Source: Microbispora sp. ZYX-F-249 (GTDB taxonomy: Bacteria > Actinomycetota > Actinomycetes > Streptosporangiales > Streptosporangiaceae). Taken from it: a stretch of 64,000 bases of DNA. Below, piece by piece: positions 8,495 to 15,540 of this stretch. Made by a program: the position numbers and the translations under genes. The stretch spans positions 1-64,000 of the forward strand of contig NZ_JBDJAW010000004.1 in NCBI RefSeq assembly GCF_039649665.1, read 5' to 3'. The notes beneath the pieces are model-generated. The model ran no database searches, had not been told where the DNA came from, and saw nothing but the letters and a program-made list of their open reading frames with translations. The stretch's first letter is position 1. Each line of letters opens with the position of its first letter.

Positions 8495-9558
8495 GAGGCA
8501 AGTGAACTCCCGGCCATCGCCACCCTGCCACTGCTTTTCGGGCGGTAACGGGCGCGGTAGTCGTCCCAGTCCCAGGTGGACAGGAAGGCCGCCGCGGCCG
8601 TCCGGCCGTTGCGGTAGAGATGCGCCTTCCCCCGCTCGTCGAGGTCGAAGTCGACCACCCCCACGCTCGCGGTGTCGACCTGGATGGTCCTGGCGCTCAC
8701 CCAGGGCTGGTTCAGATACGTCTGGTCGTGGCCGACGATCGCGGTCCCGACCAGGGACGTCAACAGCCGCAGGGCGGGCAGATGGGGAGTCCCGACGAAC
8801 GGCAGCCTGAGCGTGTCCTCCCGGACCGCGGGGAGCAGCTTCACCCCGAACGTGGGCCAGCGCGGCTGCTCCCCGTCGGGCCGGTCAAGTGTGTCGATGG
8901 GGAAGTTGGACAGCACGCCGCCGTCCACGAGCGTCGACACCAGGCCGGTCTCCGGATTGGTGATCGTGACGGGCTCGAAGAAGAAGGGGATCGACATCGA
9001 GGCGCGGACCGCGTCGGCCACCCGCTGCCTGCCCGGCTCCGCCACGCCGTAGACGCTCCGGTAGTCCCACGGCAGGCGCACCAGCCGGCCCAGGGTGACG
9101 TCCGTGACCGTCACCACCAGGCTGTAGCGCTGGTCTTCGCCCATCCAGGGCGCCGGGTCGTCGAGCGCCAGGTCGTCGAACGTCTCGACGCCGAGGCCGG
9201 CCAGCTCGTCGCCCAGCCACTCCCGCAGGTAGTCGCCCTCGAACACGCCCCGTTCGAACAGCAGGGACAGCAGCGAGAACCCCCTGCCGACCAGCGGGAC
9301 CCGCTCCGCGGCGGACCCGTCCCTGAACCTGCGGTAGTCGACGTCGAACAGCAGCTCGCGCATGCGCTGCGGCGGCATCCTGGCCGCTGCCAGTGCTCCC
9401 ACCACCGCCCCCGCGGACGTTCCCGCGACACGGGTGCCGGCGGCCCGCCCGAACCGGTACCCGGCCGCGTGCAGTTCGTCCAGCGCGCCGGCCAGGCCCA
9501 CGCCCTTGACGCCGCCGCCCTCCAGCACCAGGTCGGCCCGCATGTCTCCCCCGGCCAT
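8491..9558 (-). CDS. Patatin-like phospholipase family protein
   Basis: A 355-aa patatin-fold lipid acyl hydrolase. The oxyanion loop GGGVKGVGLAGAL, the nucleophile motif GTSAG (Ser48) and the later VDGGVLSNFP carrying the catalytic Asp are all present and in order. There is no signal peptide, so it should act in the cytoplasm or on the inner leaflet. GAGG lies about 8 nt upstream of ATG 9558; ATG 9543 is an alternative with too close a ribosome site. It is the promoter-proximal gene of a leftward group that includes the NmrA-like gene. Confidence 0.88.
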   Translation of the reverse strand: MAGGDMRADLVLEGGGVKGVGLAGALDELHAAGYRFGRAAGTRVAGTSAGAVVGALAAARMPPQRMRELLFDVDYRRFRDGSAAERVPLVGRGFSLLSLLFERGVFEGDYLREWLGDELAGLGVETFDDLALDDPAPWMGEDQRYSLVVTVTDVTLGRLVRLPWDYRSVYGVAEPGRQRVADAVRASMSIPFFFEPVTITNPETGLVSTLVDGGVLSNFPIDTLDRPDGEQPRWPTFGVKLLPAVREDTLRLPFVGTPHLPALRLLTSLVGTAIVGHDQTYLNQPWVSARTIQVDTASVGVVDFDLDERGKAHLYRNGRTAAAAFLSTWDWDDYRARYRPKSSGRVAMAGSSLAS

Positions 9559-9667
9559 CGGCCCCGCCTCTCTCCCGTCCGTCCCCGCTGTTCGTGCCCG
9601 TCCGCGGGGAAAACGGTGGTCATGAGCCGGCCCGCACTCGCCTCGGTTCCGGCCGGGGGCGGCGCCG

Positions 9668-10066
9668 TTACGCCTGGTCCTGGGGATACCAGCGCAGCTC
9701 GATGACGTTGCCGTCGGGGTCCTTGACGTAGACGGAGGTGGCGACCCCGCGGGCCCCGAATCGGGGGCCGGGTCCGTCGACGACGGTGAGGACGCCGGAG
9801 TCGATGACCTCCTGCCAGTCCAGCGGGTCGACGACCATGCAGAAATGGTCGACGTTCGACTCCCCGCGGGAGCCGCGCAGCAGATCGATGATCGTGTCCG
9901 GCGACACCCGCACCGAGGGGAACGGCACCTTGCCGGCCCGCCACTCGTCGACGCGCACCGGCTCCAGGCCGAGGACGCCGCAGTAGAACGCCAGCGAGCG
10001 CTCGACGTCCTCCACGGTCAGCACCAGATGGTCGAAGCCCTTCACCCGCAAGTTCGCTTTGCTCAT
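9668..10066 (-). CDS. VOC family (glyoxalase/dioxygenase-fold) protein
   Basis: A 132-aa single-domain vicinal-oxygen-chelate protein. It starts MSKANLRVKGFDHLVLTVED, whose His in FDHLVL is the usual first metal ligand. NVDHFCMVVD supplies a second His and the C-terminal VKDPDGNVIELRW supplies the Glu. Members include glyoxalase I, resistance proteins and ring-cleavage dioxygenases, so function cannot be narrowed. An in-frame GTG three codons upstream is an alternative start. It is monocistronic and divergent from the secreted protein at 10202. Confidence 0.85.
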   Translation of the reverse strand: MSKANLRVKGFDHLVLTVEDVERSLAFYCGVLGLEPVRVDEWRAGKVPFPSVRVSPDTIIDLLRGSRGESNVDHFCMVVDPLDWQEVIDSGVLTVVDGPGPRFGARGVATSVYVKDPDGNVIELRWYPQDQA

Positions 10067-10139
10067 GGGCTCCACGATGCCAGGACCGGCCGACAATCCG
10101 AGGCCCTCCGCGCGTGACCTATTCGGTATGAGCCCTTCT

Positions 10140-10151
10140 GCAACACGTTGC
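10140..10151. promoter_or_regulatory. GCAAC-AC-GTTGC palindrome between divergent genes
   Basis: A 12-bp inverted repeat lies in the 135-bp region between the VOC gene and the secreted-protein gene. It sits inside a looser CTTCT...AGAAG repeat (10136-10165). It is a possible operator; no regulator gene is adjacent. Confidence 0.3.
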
Positions 10152-10201
10152 GATTGCGGTAGAAGATCACTCGTACCATTTCTCCTCTTTTCGAGGTACA
10201 T

Positions 10202-10870
10202 GTGAGAAAGATCCTGCGAGTCGCCGCGGCCCCGATGTTCGCCGCGGCCTTCCTCCTCGCCACCCTGTCCGCTCCCGCGAACGCCGACACGACCACCGGC
10301 ACGACCACCGGCACGACCGAGAGCGACGCCGAGATCGCCCAGGAGTGGCAGACCGCCTGGGACACCTACAAGTTCTCCGACACCACGCCGCCCGCGCCCG
10401 ATTCGGGCCGCAGCCGGGTCACGAACAGCATCTCCGTCGACATCGACGCACCGATGCCGGGCACCTTCTACAAGTACTCGGACTTCAACAACCACATGGG
10501 CAGGAACCCGTTCCTGAAGCGGGTCATCACCCACAAGCAGTGGACCGAGCCCCCGGCGCTCTATCGCAACCTCACCGCGATCGAGGAGATCCCGTACGAG
10601 GGCATGATCGTGGTCAGCAAGACGCACGCACAGCAGCGTCTGCACGCGGACGGGTTCTACTACGAGACCGACAGCTGGTCGGAGCCCAACGTGGTGACGC
10701 ACCAGAAGATCACCTTCACGCCGATGTCCAACGGGAAGACCAGGGTCACCGAGAACCTCACCTTCGAGGCGGACACCGCGCTGATCGACTTCGTCGCCGC
10801 GAACGGCACCGCGTCGCACCAGCAGCTGCAGGCGGCCCTCAAGCAGGCGATCGAGAGCGGCGAGCTCTGA
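10202..10870 (+). CDS. Secreted protein, possibly SRPBCC-like
   Basis: A 222-aa exported protein. The signal peptide is clear: VRKILRVAAAPMFAAAFLLA, then TLSAPANA as a likely cleavage site near residue 29. A Thr/Gly-rich TTTGTTTGTT segment follows. The mature part, including SVDIDAPMPGTFYKYSDFNN and a run of alternating strands before a C-terminal helix, suggests a START/SRPBCC-like ligand-binding fold; that is an inference from pattern only. The start is GTG 10202 with GAGG 6 nt upstream. A 13-bp tandem repeat and a strong terminator follow the stop codon. Confidence 0.7.
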   Translation: MRKILRVAAAPMFAAAFLLATLSAPANADTTTGTTTGTTESDAEIAQEWQTAWDTYKFSDTTPPAPDSGRSRVTNSISVDIDAPMPGTFYKYSDFNNHMGRNPFLKRVITHKQWTEPPALYRNLTAIEEIPYEGMIVVSKTHAQQRLHADGFYYETDSWSEPNVVTHQKITFTPMSNGKTRVTENLTFEADTALIDFVAANGTASHQQLQAALKQAIESGEL

Positions 10871-10879
10871 TCCCGATCC

Positions 10880-10940
10880 GGCACCGAGTACCGGCACCGA
10901 GTACCGGCACTGAGTACCGGCACTGAGTACCGGCACTGAG
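10880..10940 (+). repeat. 13-bp tandem repeat, about 4.7 copies
   Basis: The unit GGCAC(C/T)GAGTACC repeats at 10880, 10893, 10906, 10919 and in part at 10932. The first two copies carry C and the later ones T at the variable position. It lies in the 3' untranslated region between the stop codon at 10870 and the terminator hairpin. Confidence 0.9.
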
Positions 10941-10971
10941 AAGGGCGTCCTCCCGGTGGGAGGACGCCCTT
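10941..10971. terminator. Perfect bidirectional terminator hairpin
   Basis: AAGGGCGTCCTCCC, a 3-nt GGT loop, then GGGAGGACGCCCTT form a perfect 14-bp stem. It ends in TTTTC on the + strand, and A's precede it for the - strand. It separates two convergent secreted-protein genes. Confidence 0.88.
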
Positions 10972-10988
10972 TTCAATGTCGCCCGGCT

Positions 10989-11627
10989 TCATCGTCCGAT
11001 GCCGCTTCTGCTCTCTTCGGCCCGCAGGGTCTGGTTGATCGAGCAGTTGTCGATCCCGTTCTGGCAGTTGCCGCTGAGGGAGTCGGTGAAGACGCTGACG
11101 CTCGACACCTGCTGGGTGCCGGCGAAGTCGACGGCGCTGTTGCCCGCGGGGGCGTTCACGTTCCGCTTGCCGGTGGACAACTGGTAGGGCGGGCTGCTGA
11201 TCGTCGGCGCGTTGGCGGTGTTGACTCCGGTTGTGCGCTGTGTGCCGCCACCGTCGTCGCCGTCTCCGAACCCGCCGCCGAACCCGCCGCCGAAACCGGC
11301 CAGACGGGCACCGAGGCGGGCGCCGTCACCGTGGCCCTTGTTCCCCTTGTTCCCCTTGCCCTTCTTGCCGTTCTTCCCCTTCTTTCCCTTGCTGCCGTTC
11401 TTGCCCTTGCCGCCCTGACCGCCCTTGCCGCCCTGGCCGCCCTGGCCGTGCGGGCCGTGGGCGACCGCGGGGGCCGGCGCCGCCAGCACGTGCGGTGCCG
11501 GCACGACCGCCGGCACCACGACGAGGATCGCGGCGACGGCCAGACGCCGGGCGGTCACCGCCACCACGCGCGAGTTCCCTGCCCTTTTGTCGCCCATCCG
11601 ATCCACACCTGCCTTGTCTCGTGTCAT
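10989..11627 (-). CDS. Secreted Gly/Lys-rich low-complexity protein
   Basis: A 212-aa protein with an N-terminal export signal (RRLAVAAILVVVPAVV, then ...HVLAAPAPAVA). A glycine-lysine repeat tract of about 45 residues follows, with triplets such as GQG, GKG, KNG, KKG and KGN. Next come a GFGGGFGGGFG stretch and a hydrophilic C-terminal domain with one Cys pair (GNCQNGIDNC). The tract is collagen-like in glycine spacing but has almost no proline, so a true triple helix is doubtful. GGAGG lies 4 nt before ATG 11627. A surface or matrix role is inferred; no family recognised. Confidence 0.68.
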   Translation of the reverse strand: MTRDKAGVDRMGDKRAGNSRVVAVTARRLAVAAILVVVPAVVPAPHVLAAPAPAVAHGPHGQGGQGGKGGQGGKGKNGSKGKKGKNGKKGKGNKGNKGHGDGARLGARLAGFGGGFGGGFGDGDDGGGTQRTTGVNTANAPTISSPPYQLSTGKRNVNAPAGNSAVDFAGTQQVSSVSVFTDSLSGNCQNGIDNCSINQTLRAEESRSGIGR

Positions 11628-11711
11628 TCGCCTCCGGCACGTCCGCTTAGGGACACAAGCGGCGCATCCGCCTCATACCCCTCACTTCGCCTCTCTTTTC
11701 CCGCCGAAGGG

Positions 11712-14252
11712 TCAGGACGTGGCGATGGCGGTGAGCACGTCGAGCCTGGCCGCGCGGCGGGCGGGCAGCAGCCCGGCCAGCAGACCGGCGACGGCGGCCA
11801 CCGCGACGACGAGCAGGAGCGGACCGACCGGCAGCGTGAGCGTGGCCTCGGTGGTGCGGCCCAGCGCCGTGACCGTGCCCGCGGCGAAGGCGACGCCCAG
11901 GCCGACCCCCGCGACGATCGCCAGGGCCGCCACGAGAACCGCCTCACCGCGGATCATCCAGCGCATCTGGGCGCCGGTCATCCCGACCGCCCGCAGCAGC
12001 CCGAGCTCCCGGGTCCGCTCGATGATCGAGAGGGCGAGGGTGTTGGTGATGCCCATCAGCGCGATGAGGACGGTGAGCATCAGCAGCGCGGTCACCAGCC
12101 CGAGGACCTGGTCGATCATGGCGTTCCGCCCGGCGACCGCCGCGGCCTGGTCGCGCACCTGCGCGGTCGGGGTGTCGGCGAGGGCCCGTTCGATGGCCCT
12201 CTTGGCCTCCGCGCTCCTCACGCCACCGGCCACCTTGACGAAGACGCTCGCGTCGACGTGCTCGCGGTAGTTCCGCTCGAAGGTGTCCAGCGAGATGACG
12301 TAGCCGGTCGACAGCGCCTGGGCGTCGCGGTCACGCAGCAGGCCGACCACCGGGAGACGCCGGACGCCGGTGCGGGAGAACGTCATCGCCAGGGTGTCGC
12401 CGATCTTGAGGTTCCGCTCCTTGGCGACGTTCGCGGCCAGGACGATCCCGCCGTTCGCGACGGCGTCCAGGCGGCCGGCGACCATGTGGAGCGAGGTGAC
12501 GCGGGGCAGCGTGACCGGGTCGACCGCGGTGAGGGCCTCGGTCGACCGACCGTCCTTCCAGTGGCCGTAGCGCAGGCGGGAGGCCACGGCGACCTGCGGC
12601 AGCTCGCTGACGTGGTGGTAGGCGTGCGCGGGCAGACCGCCCAGCATCTCGTTGCGGGCGCTCTCCACCACGAAGTCGGCGGTGATCGCCTCGGTGTACG
12701 ACCGCGCGGTCGAGTCCTTGATCGAGGTTCCCAGCACTGTCGTGAAGCTGATCAGCGCGAGGCCGAAGGCCAGGGCCAGGGCGGTCGCGGAGGTACGCCG
12801 GGGTGCCCGCGCGGCGGACTCGCGCGCCAGCCGTCCGGGGACACCGGCCGCACCGAGCGGCCGTCCGAGCAGCCGGATCAGAGCGGGAGTGACGGCGGGC
12901 CCGAGCAGGGCGAGCCCCACGACGGCGCAGACCCCCGCCTCGCCGAGCACGACGACCGACCCCGGCCCGGCCAGGACGATCGACAGCCCGGCCACGCCGA
13001 GCGCGGTGAGAACCGCTCCGACGACGGTACGGCCCCAGCCGGCCCGCCCGGGGACGTCGTCGGCCGACGAACGCCGCATCGCCTCGACCGGCGCCACCGA
13101 GGCGGCGCGGCGGGCCGGCCCGAGCGCCGACAGGACCGTGACGCCGACCCCGACCACGAACGCGACGACCAGGGTCCGGGACGTGACGACGAGCCCGCCG
13201 TCGGGCAGGGTCATCCCGAAGGCCCCGGCCAGGTCGCGCAGCCCCGCCGCGCAGGCGACGCCGAGACCCGCGCCCGCCGCGGAGGCGGCCAGCCCCACCA
13301 GCAGGGCCTCGCCGAGCACCGAGCGCATGACCTGGGCTCCGGTGGCCCCGGCCGCGCGCAGGACGGCCAGCTCACGCGTGCGCTGGGTGACGACGATCGA
13401 GAAGGTGTTGGCGATGAGGAACGCGCCGACGAGCAGGGCCGCCGCGGCCAGGGCGAACAGCATCACCTGCAGGTAGGAGATCTGCGTCTTGGCCGCCGCC
13501 GCGCTGGCCGCCGCGACGTCCCGGCTGGAGGAGACCTCGTACTCGGCGCCGATCGCGGCCGACACCGCCGACCGCAGCCGCTGGACATCCGCTCCGTCCG
13601 CGGCGACGACGGCGACCTCCGAGGCGTTCCCGCCGAGTGCGAGCAGACGTTGCGCCGCGGGCCGCGCGACCAGGGCGACCGTGGTCTCGGGCAGTCCCTC
13701 GCCCGGCCCGAACCCGGCCAGCCCCACCACGCGCAGCCGCTCCGTGCGCTCGGCCCGTACGGTCACCTCGGAGCCGAGGCCGATGCGGTGCCGCCGGGCG
13801 GTCGCCGCGTCGACCACGACCTCGCCCTCGGCGGCCGGGGCGCGCCCGGCGCGCAGGGTGAACGCGCCGACCGGGGCGGGCTCCCACGACAGCAGCAACG
13901 ACGGGCCCGCGGGGACGATGGTCTTCCCACCGACGCCGATCAGTCCCTGGCCCCGGACGACGGGAGTGGCGGCGGCCACCCCCGGCACTGCGCGGACGCG
14001 GTCCACGACCTCGGCGGGCAGCGGGTCGCGCTCGACCTCGACGCCCATGGCCGAGTCGAACGCGGCGGCGTCGCGGACGGTCAGGTCGACCCCCGCGGTG
14101 GCCGTACGGAACTGGTCGTCGAGCAGCCGCTGTGAGGTGTCGGTGAGCACCAGGCTGCCGGTGACGAAGGTGACGCCGAGCAGGACGGCGAGCAGGGTCA
14201 GCGCCAGCCTGCCCCGGCGGGCGACGGTGTTGCGGACGATCAGGTGCCACAT
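11712..14252 (-). CDS. ABC transporter permease, FtsX/MacB-type, two FtsX domains
   Basis: An 846-aa membrane protein with the layout TM1 - extracellular core - three TMs - three TMs - second core - three TMs. TM1 is VARRGRLALTLLAVLLGVTFVT. The FtsX signature TQRTRELAVLRAAGATGAQV appears in the middle and IERTRELGLLRAVGMTGAQM near the end. Such permeases pair with LolD/MacB-like ATPases to export lipids, peptides or drugs or to drive cell-wall enzymes. The start is ATG 14252 after AAGGAG. A GTG at 14261 forming a 4-nt overlap with the ATPase stop is an alternative. It is the partner of the ATPase upstream. Confidence 0.9.
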   Translation of the reverse strand: MWHLIVRNTVARRGRLALTLLAVLLGVTFVTGSLVLTDTSQRLLDDQFRTATAGVDLTVRDAAAFDSAMGVEVERDPLPAEVVDRVRAVPGVAAATPVVRGQGLIGVGGKTIVPAGPSLLLSWEPAPVGAFTLRAGRAPAAEGEVVVDAATARRHRIGLGSEVTVRAERTERLRVVGLAGFGPGEGLPETTVALVARPAAQRLLALGGNASEVAVVAADGADVQRLRSAVSAAIGAEYEVSSSRDVAAASAAAAKTQISYLQVMLFALAAAALLVGAFLIANTFSIVVTQRTRELAVLRAAGATGAQVMRSVLGEALLVGLAASAAGAGLGVACAAGLRDLAGAFGMTLPDGGLVVTSRTLVVAFVVGVGVTVLSALGPARRAASVAPVEAMRRSSADDVPGRAGWGRTVVGAVLTALGVAGLSIVLAGPGSVVVLGEAGVCAVVGLALLGPAVTPALIRLLGRPLGAAGVPGRLARESAARAPRRTSATALALAFGLALISFTTVLGTSIKDSTARSYTEAITADFVVESARNEMLGGLPAHAYHHVSELPQVAVASRLRYGHWKDGRSTEALTAVDPVTLPRVTSLHMVAGRLDAVANGGIVLAANVAKERNLKIGDTLAMTFSRTGVRRLPVVGLLRDRDAQALSTGYVISLDTFERNYREHVDASVFVKVAGGVRSAEAKRAIERALADTPTAQVRDQAAAVAGRNAMIDQVLGLVTALLMLTVLIALMGITNTLALSIIERTRELGLLRAVGMTGAQMRWMIRGEAVLVAALAIVAGVGLGVAFAAGTVTALGRTTEATLTLPVGPLLLVVAVAAVAGLLAGLLPARRAARLDVLTAIATS

Positions 14253-14257
14253 CGCGG

Positions 14258-15019
14258 TCACTTCTCCTTCGCGCCGAGACCCGTCATGCGGGCCAGGATG
14301 TCCGGGACCTCGGGGTTGTACAGCTCGCCGGCCACCCGGCCGTCGGCGAGGAACGCGACCTGGTCGGCGTACGCCGCGGCGTTCGCGTCGTGGGTCACCA
14401 TGACGATGGTCTGGCCCAGCTCGTGGGCGGCGTGCCGGAGGAAGCCGAGCACCGCCTCCCCCGCCCGGGAGTCGAGGTTGCCGGTCGGCTCGTCGGCGAA
14501 GACGATCCGCGGGCGGGCGGCCAGCGCCCGGGCCACGGCGACCCGCTGCTGCTGCCCGCCGGACAGTTCGGCCGGCCGGTGCCGCAGCCGGTCGGCCAGC
14601 CCGAGCATCGCGACGATCTCGTCGATCCACGCCTGGTCCGCGCGCCGCCCGGCGAGGGTCAGCGGCAGCACGATGTTCTCGGCCGCGGTCAGCGTCGGAA
14701 CCAGGTTGAAGCTCTGGAAGACGAAGCCCACGTGCTCGCGGCGCAGCAGCGTGCGCTGCCGCTCGCTCAGCCGGCCGAGGTCGGTGTCCCCGATGAGCAC
14801 CTGCCCGTCGTCCACGGTGTCGAGGCCGGCCAGGGCGTGCATCAGCGTGGACTTGCCGGACCCGGACGGTCCCATTACGGCGGTGAACCGCCCGGCGGGG
14901 ATCGACAGGGTCGCGCCGTCGAGGGCCCGGACGGCGGTGTCGCCGCGCCCGTAGATCTTCACGACGTCGCGGGCCAGCGCGGCGACGTCGGTTCGCGAAA
15001 GTGCGTGGGTGATGGTCAT
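14258..15019 (-). CDS. ABC transporter ATP-binding protein, LolD/MacB-like
   Basis: A 253-aa ABC ATPase with Walker A GPSGSGKST, Q-loop FVFQSFNLVPTL, signature LSGGQQQRVAVARAL, Walker B IVFADEPTGNLD and switch THD (VMVTHDANAAAYAD). EPTGNLDS is typical of the LolD/MacB/FtsE exporter class. CAGGAG precedes ATG 15019 by 8 nt. It overlaps the 45-aa ORF upstream by 4 nt (ATGA) and couples to the FtsX-type permease downstream. Confidence 0.93.
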   Translation of the reverse strand: MTITHALSRTDVAALARDVVKIYGRGDTAVRALDGATLSIPAGRFTAVMGPSGSGKSTLMHALAGLDTVDDGQVLIGDTDLGRLSERQRTLLRREHVGFVFQSFNLVPTLTAAENIVLPLTLAGRRADQAWIDEIVAMLGLADRLRHRPAELSGGQQQRVAVARALAARPRIVFADEPTGNLDSRAGEAVLGFLRHAAHELGQTIVMVTHDANAAAYADQVAFLADGRVAGELYNPEVPDILARMTGLGAKEK

Positions 15020-15153
15020 TTGGAGGGCTCCTGAGATGTCGTGATCAGGCGGGCGGGGACGGCCCGGTTCCGCCGGTGCTGCTCGGCCTGCCGCAGCAGC
15101 TCGTGGTGCCTCAGATGGATCAGCTCGGGGAGGACGGGGAGGATGAGGTTCAT
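15016..15153 (-). CDS. Small 45-aa protein coupled to the ABC exporter
   Basis: The ORF reads MNLILPVLPELIHLRHHELL then RQAEQHRRNRAVPARL... It is basic, predicted helical, and overlaps the start of the ATPase gene by ATGA at 15016-15019. Coupling and helical composition argue that it is translated. No good Shine-Dalgarno precedes ATG 15153; a GGAGCG-TCG-CGCTCC hairpin lies just upstream instead. It could be a regulatory leader peptide or a small transporter-associated protein; no family was recognised. Confidence 0.5.
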   Translation of the reverse strand: MNLILPVLPELIHLRHHELLRQAEQHRRNRAVPARLITTSQEPSK

Positions 15154-15230
15154 GACAGGAGCGTCGCGCTCCGGGCTGTCCGGGGGCTGGCCGCCGGCTT
15201 TGCCCGCTCCTTGCGGCCTCCCGCGGGCCC

Positions 15231-15250
15231 GGACAGCGGACGGACAGCGG
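15231..15250. repeat. Direct repeat GGACAGCGG at 11-bp period
   Basis: GGACAGCGG occurs at 15231-15239 and 15242-15250, about 30 bp before the HMA-like gene. Direct repeats with 11-bp periodicity on one DNA face are the known layout of SARP-family binding sites, and an AfsR/SARP gene lies next door. The match to any specific SARP site is not established. Confidence 0.35.
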
Positions 15251-15281
15251 GCCGCCAGACCGGGACGGCACGCTGGACGGC

Positions 15282-15527
15282 ATGGCAGACCAGAGCCGTC
15301 AGGGGGCGGCGGAGGAGACGACCGTGTGGGTGCCGGCACTGCTGTGCCGCCGGTGCGTCCGCCTCCTGAGCAGGCACGTACGAGACGTAACCGGCGTCAC
15401 CTCGTTCGAGGTCGACGCCGCCCGGGGCCTGCTGCGCGTACGCGGGGACGTGGACGCGGGGCACCTGCGGGCGGCGCTGGCGTCGGCGGGGTTCGCGGGC
15501 GACCGGTGCGAGCACCGGCGCCCCTGA
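15282..15527 (+). CDS. HMA-like small metal-binding protein
   Basis: An 81-aa protein whose layout (VWVPALLCRRCVRLLSRHV, GVTSFEVDAARGLLRV, HLRAALASAGFAGD) matches the beta-alpha-beta-beta-alpha-beta HMA fold, with a CxxC at Cys22/Cys25. The usual GMTCxxC loop is replaced by ALLCRRC, so metal preference may differ from ordinary copper chaperones. The N-terminal ten residues are disordered. It lies divergent from the ABC exporter genes and convergent with the AfsR-type gene. Confidence 0.66.
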   Translation: MADQSRQGAAEETTVWVPALLCRRCVRLLSRHVRDVTGVTSFEVDAARGLLRVRGDVDAGHLRAALASAGFAGDRCEHRRP

Positions 15528-15540
15528 GCCGGGACTGAGC

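Noticed and set aside
10880-10940. Short tandem repeat considered as a CRISPR-like array
   Set aside because: Units are contiguous with no spacers and no cas genes are near.
15158-15172. GGAGCG-TCG-CGCTCC hairpin considered as a terminator
   Set aside because: The stem is only 6 bp, without a U-tract, and lies upstream of a gene rather than after one.
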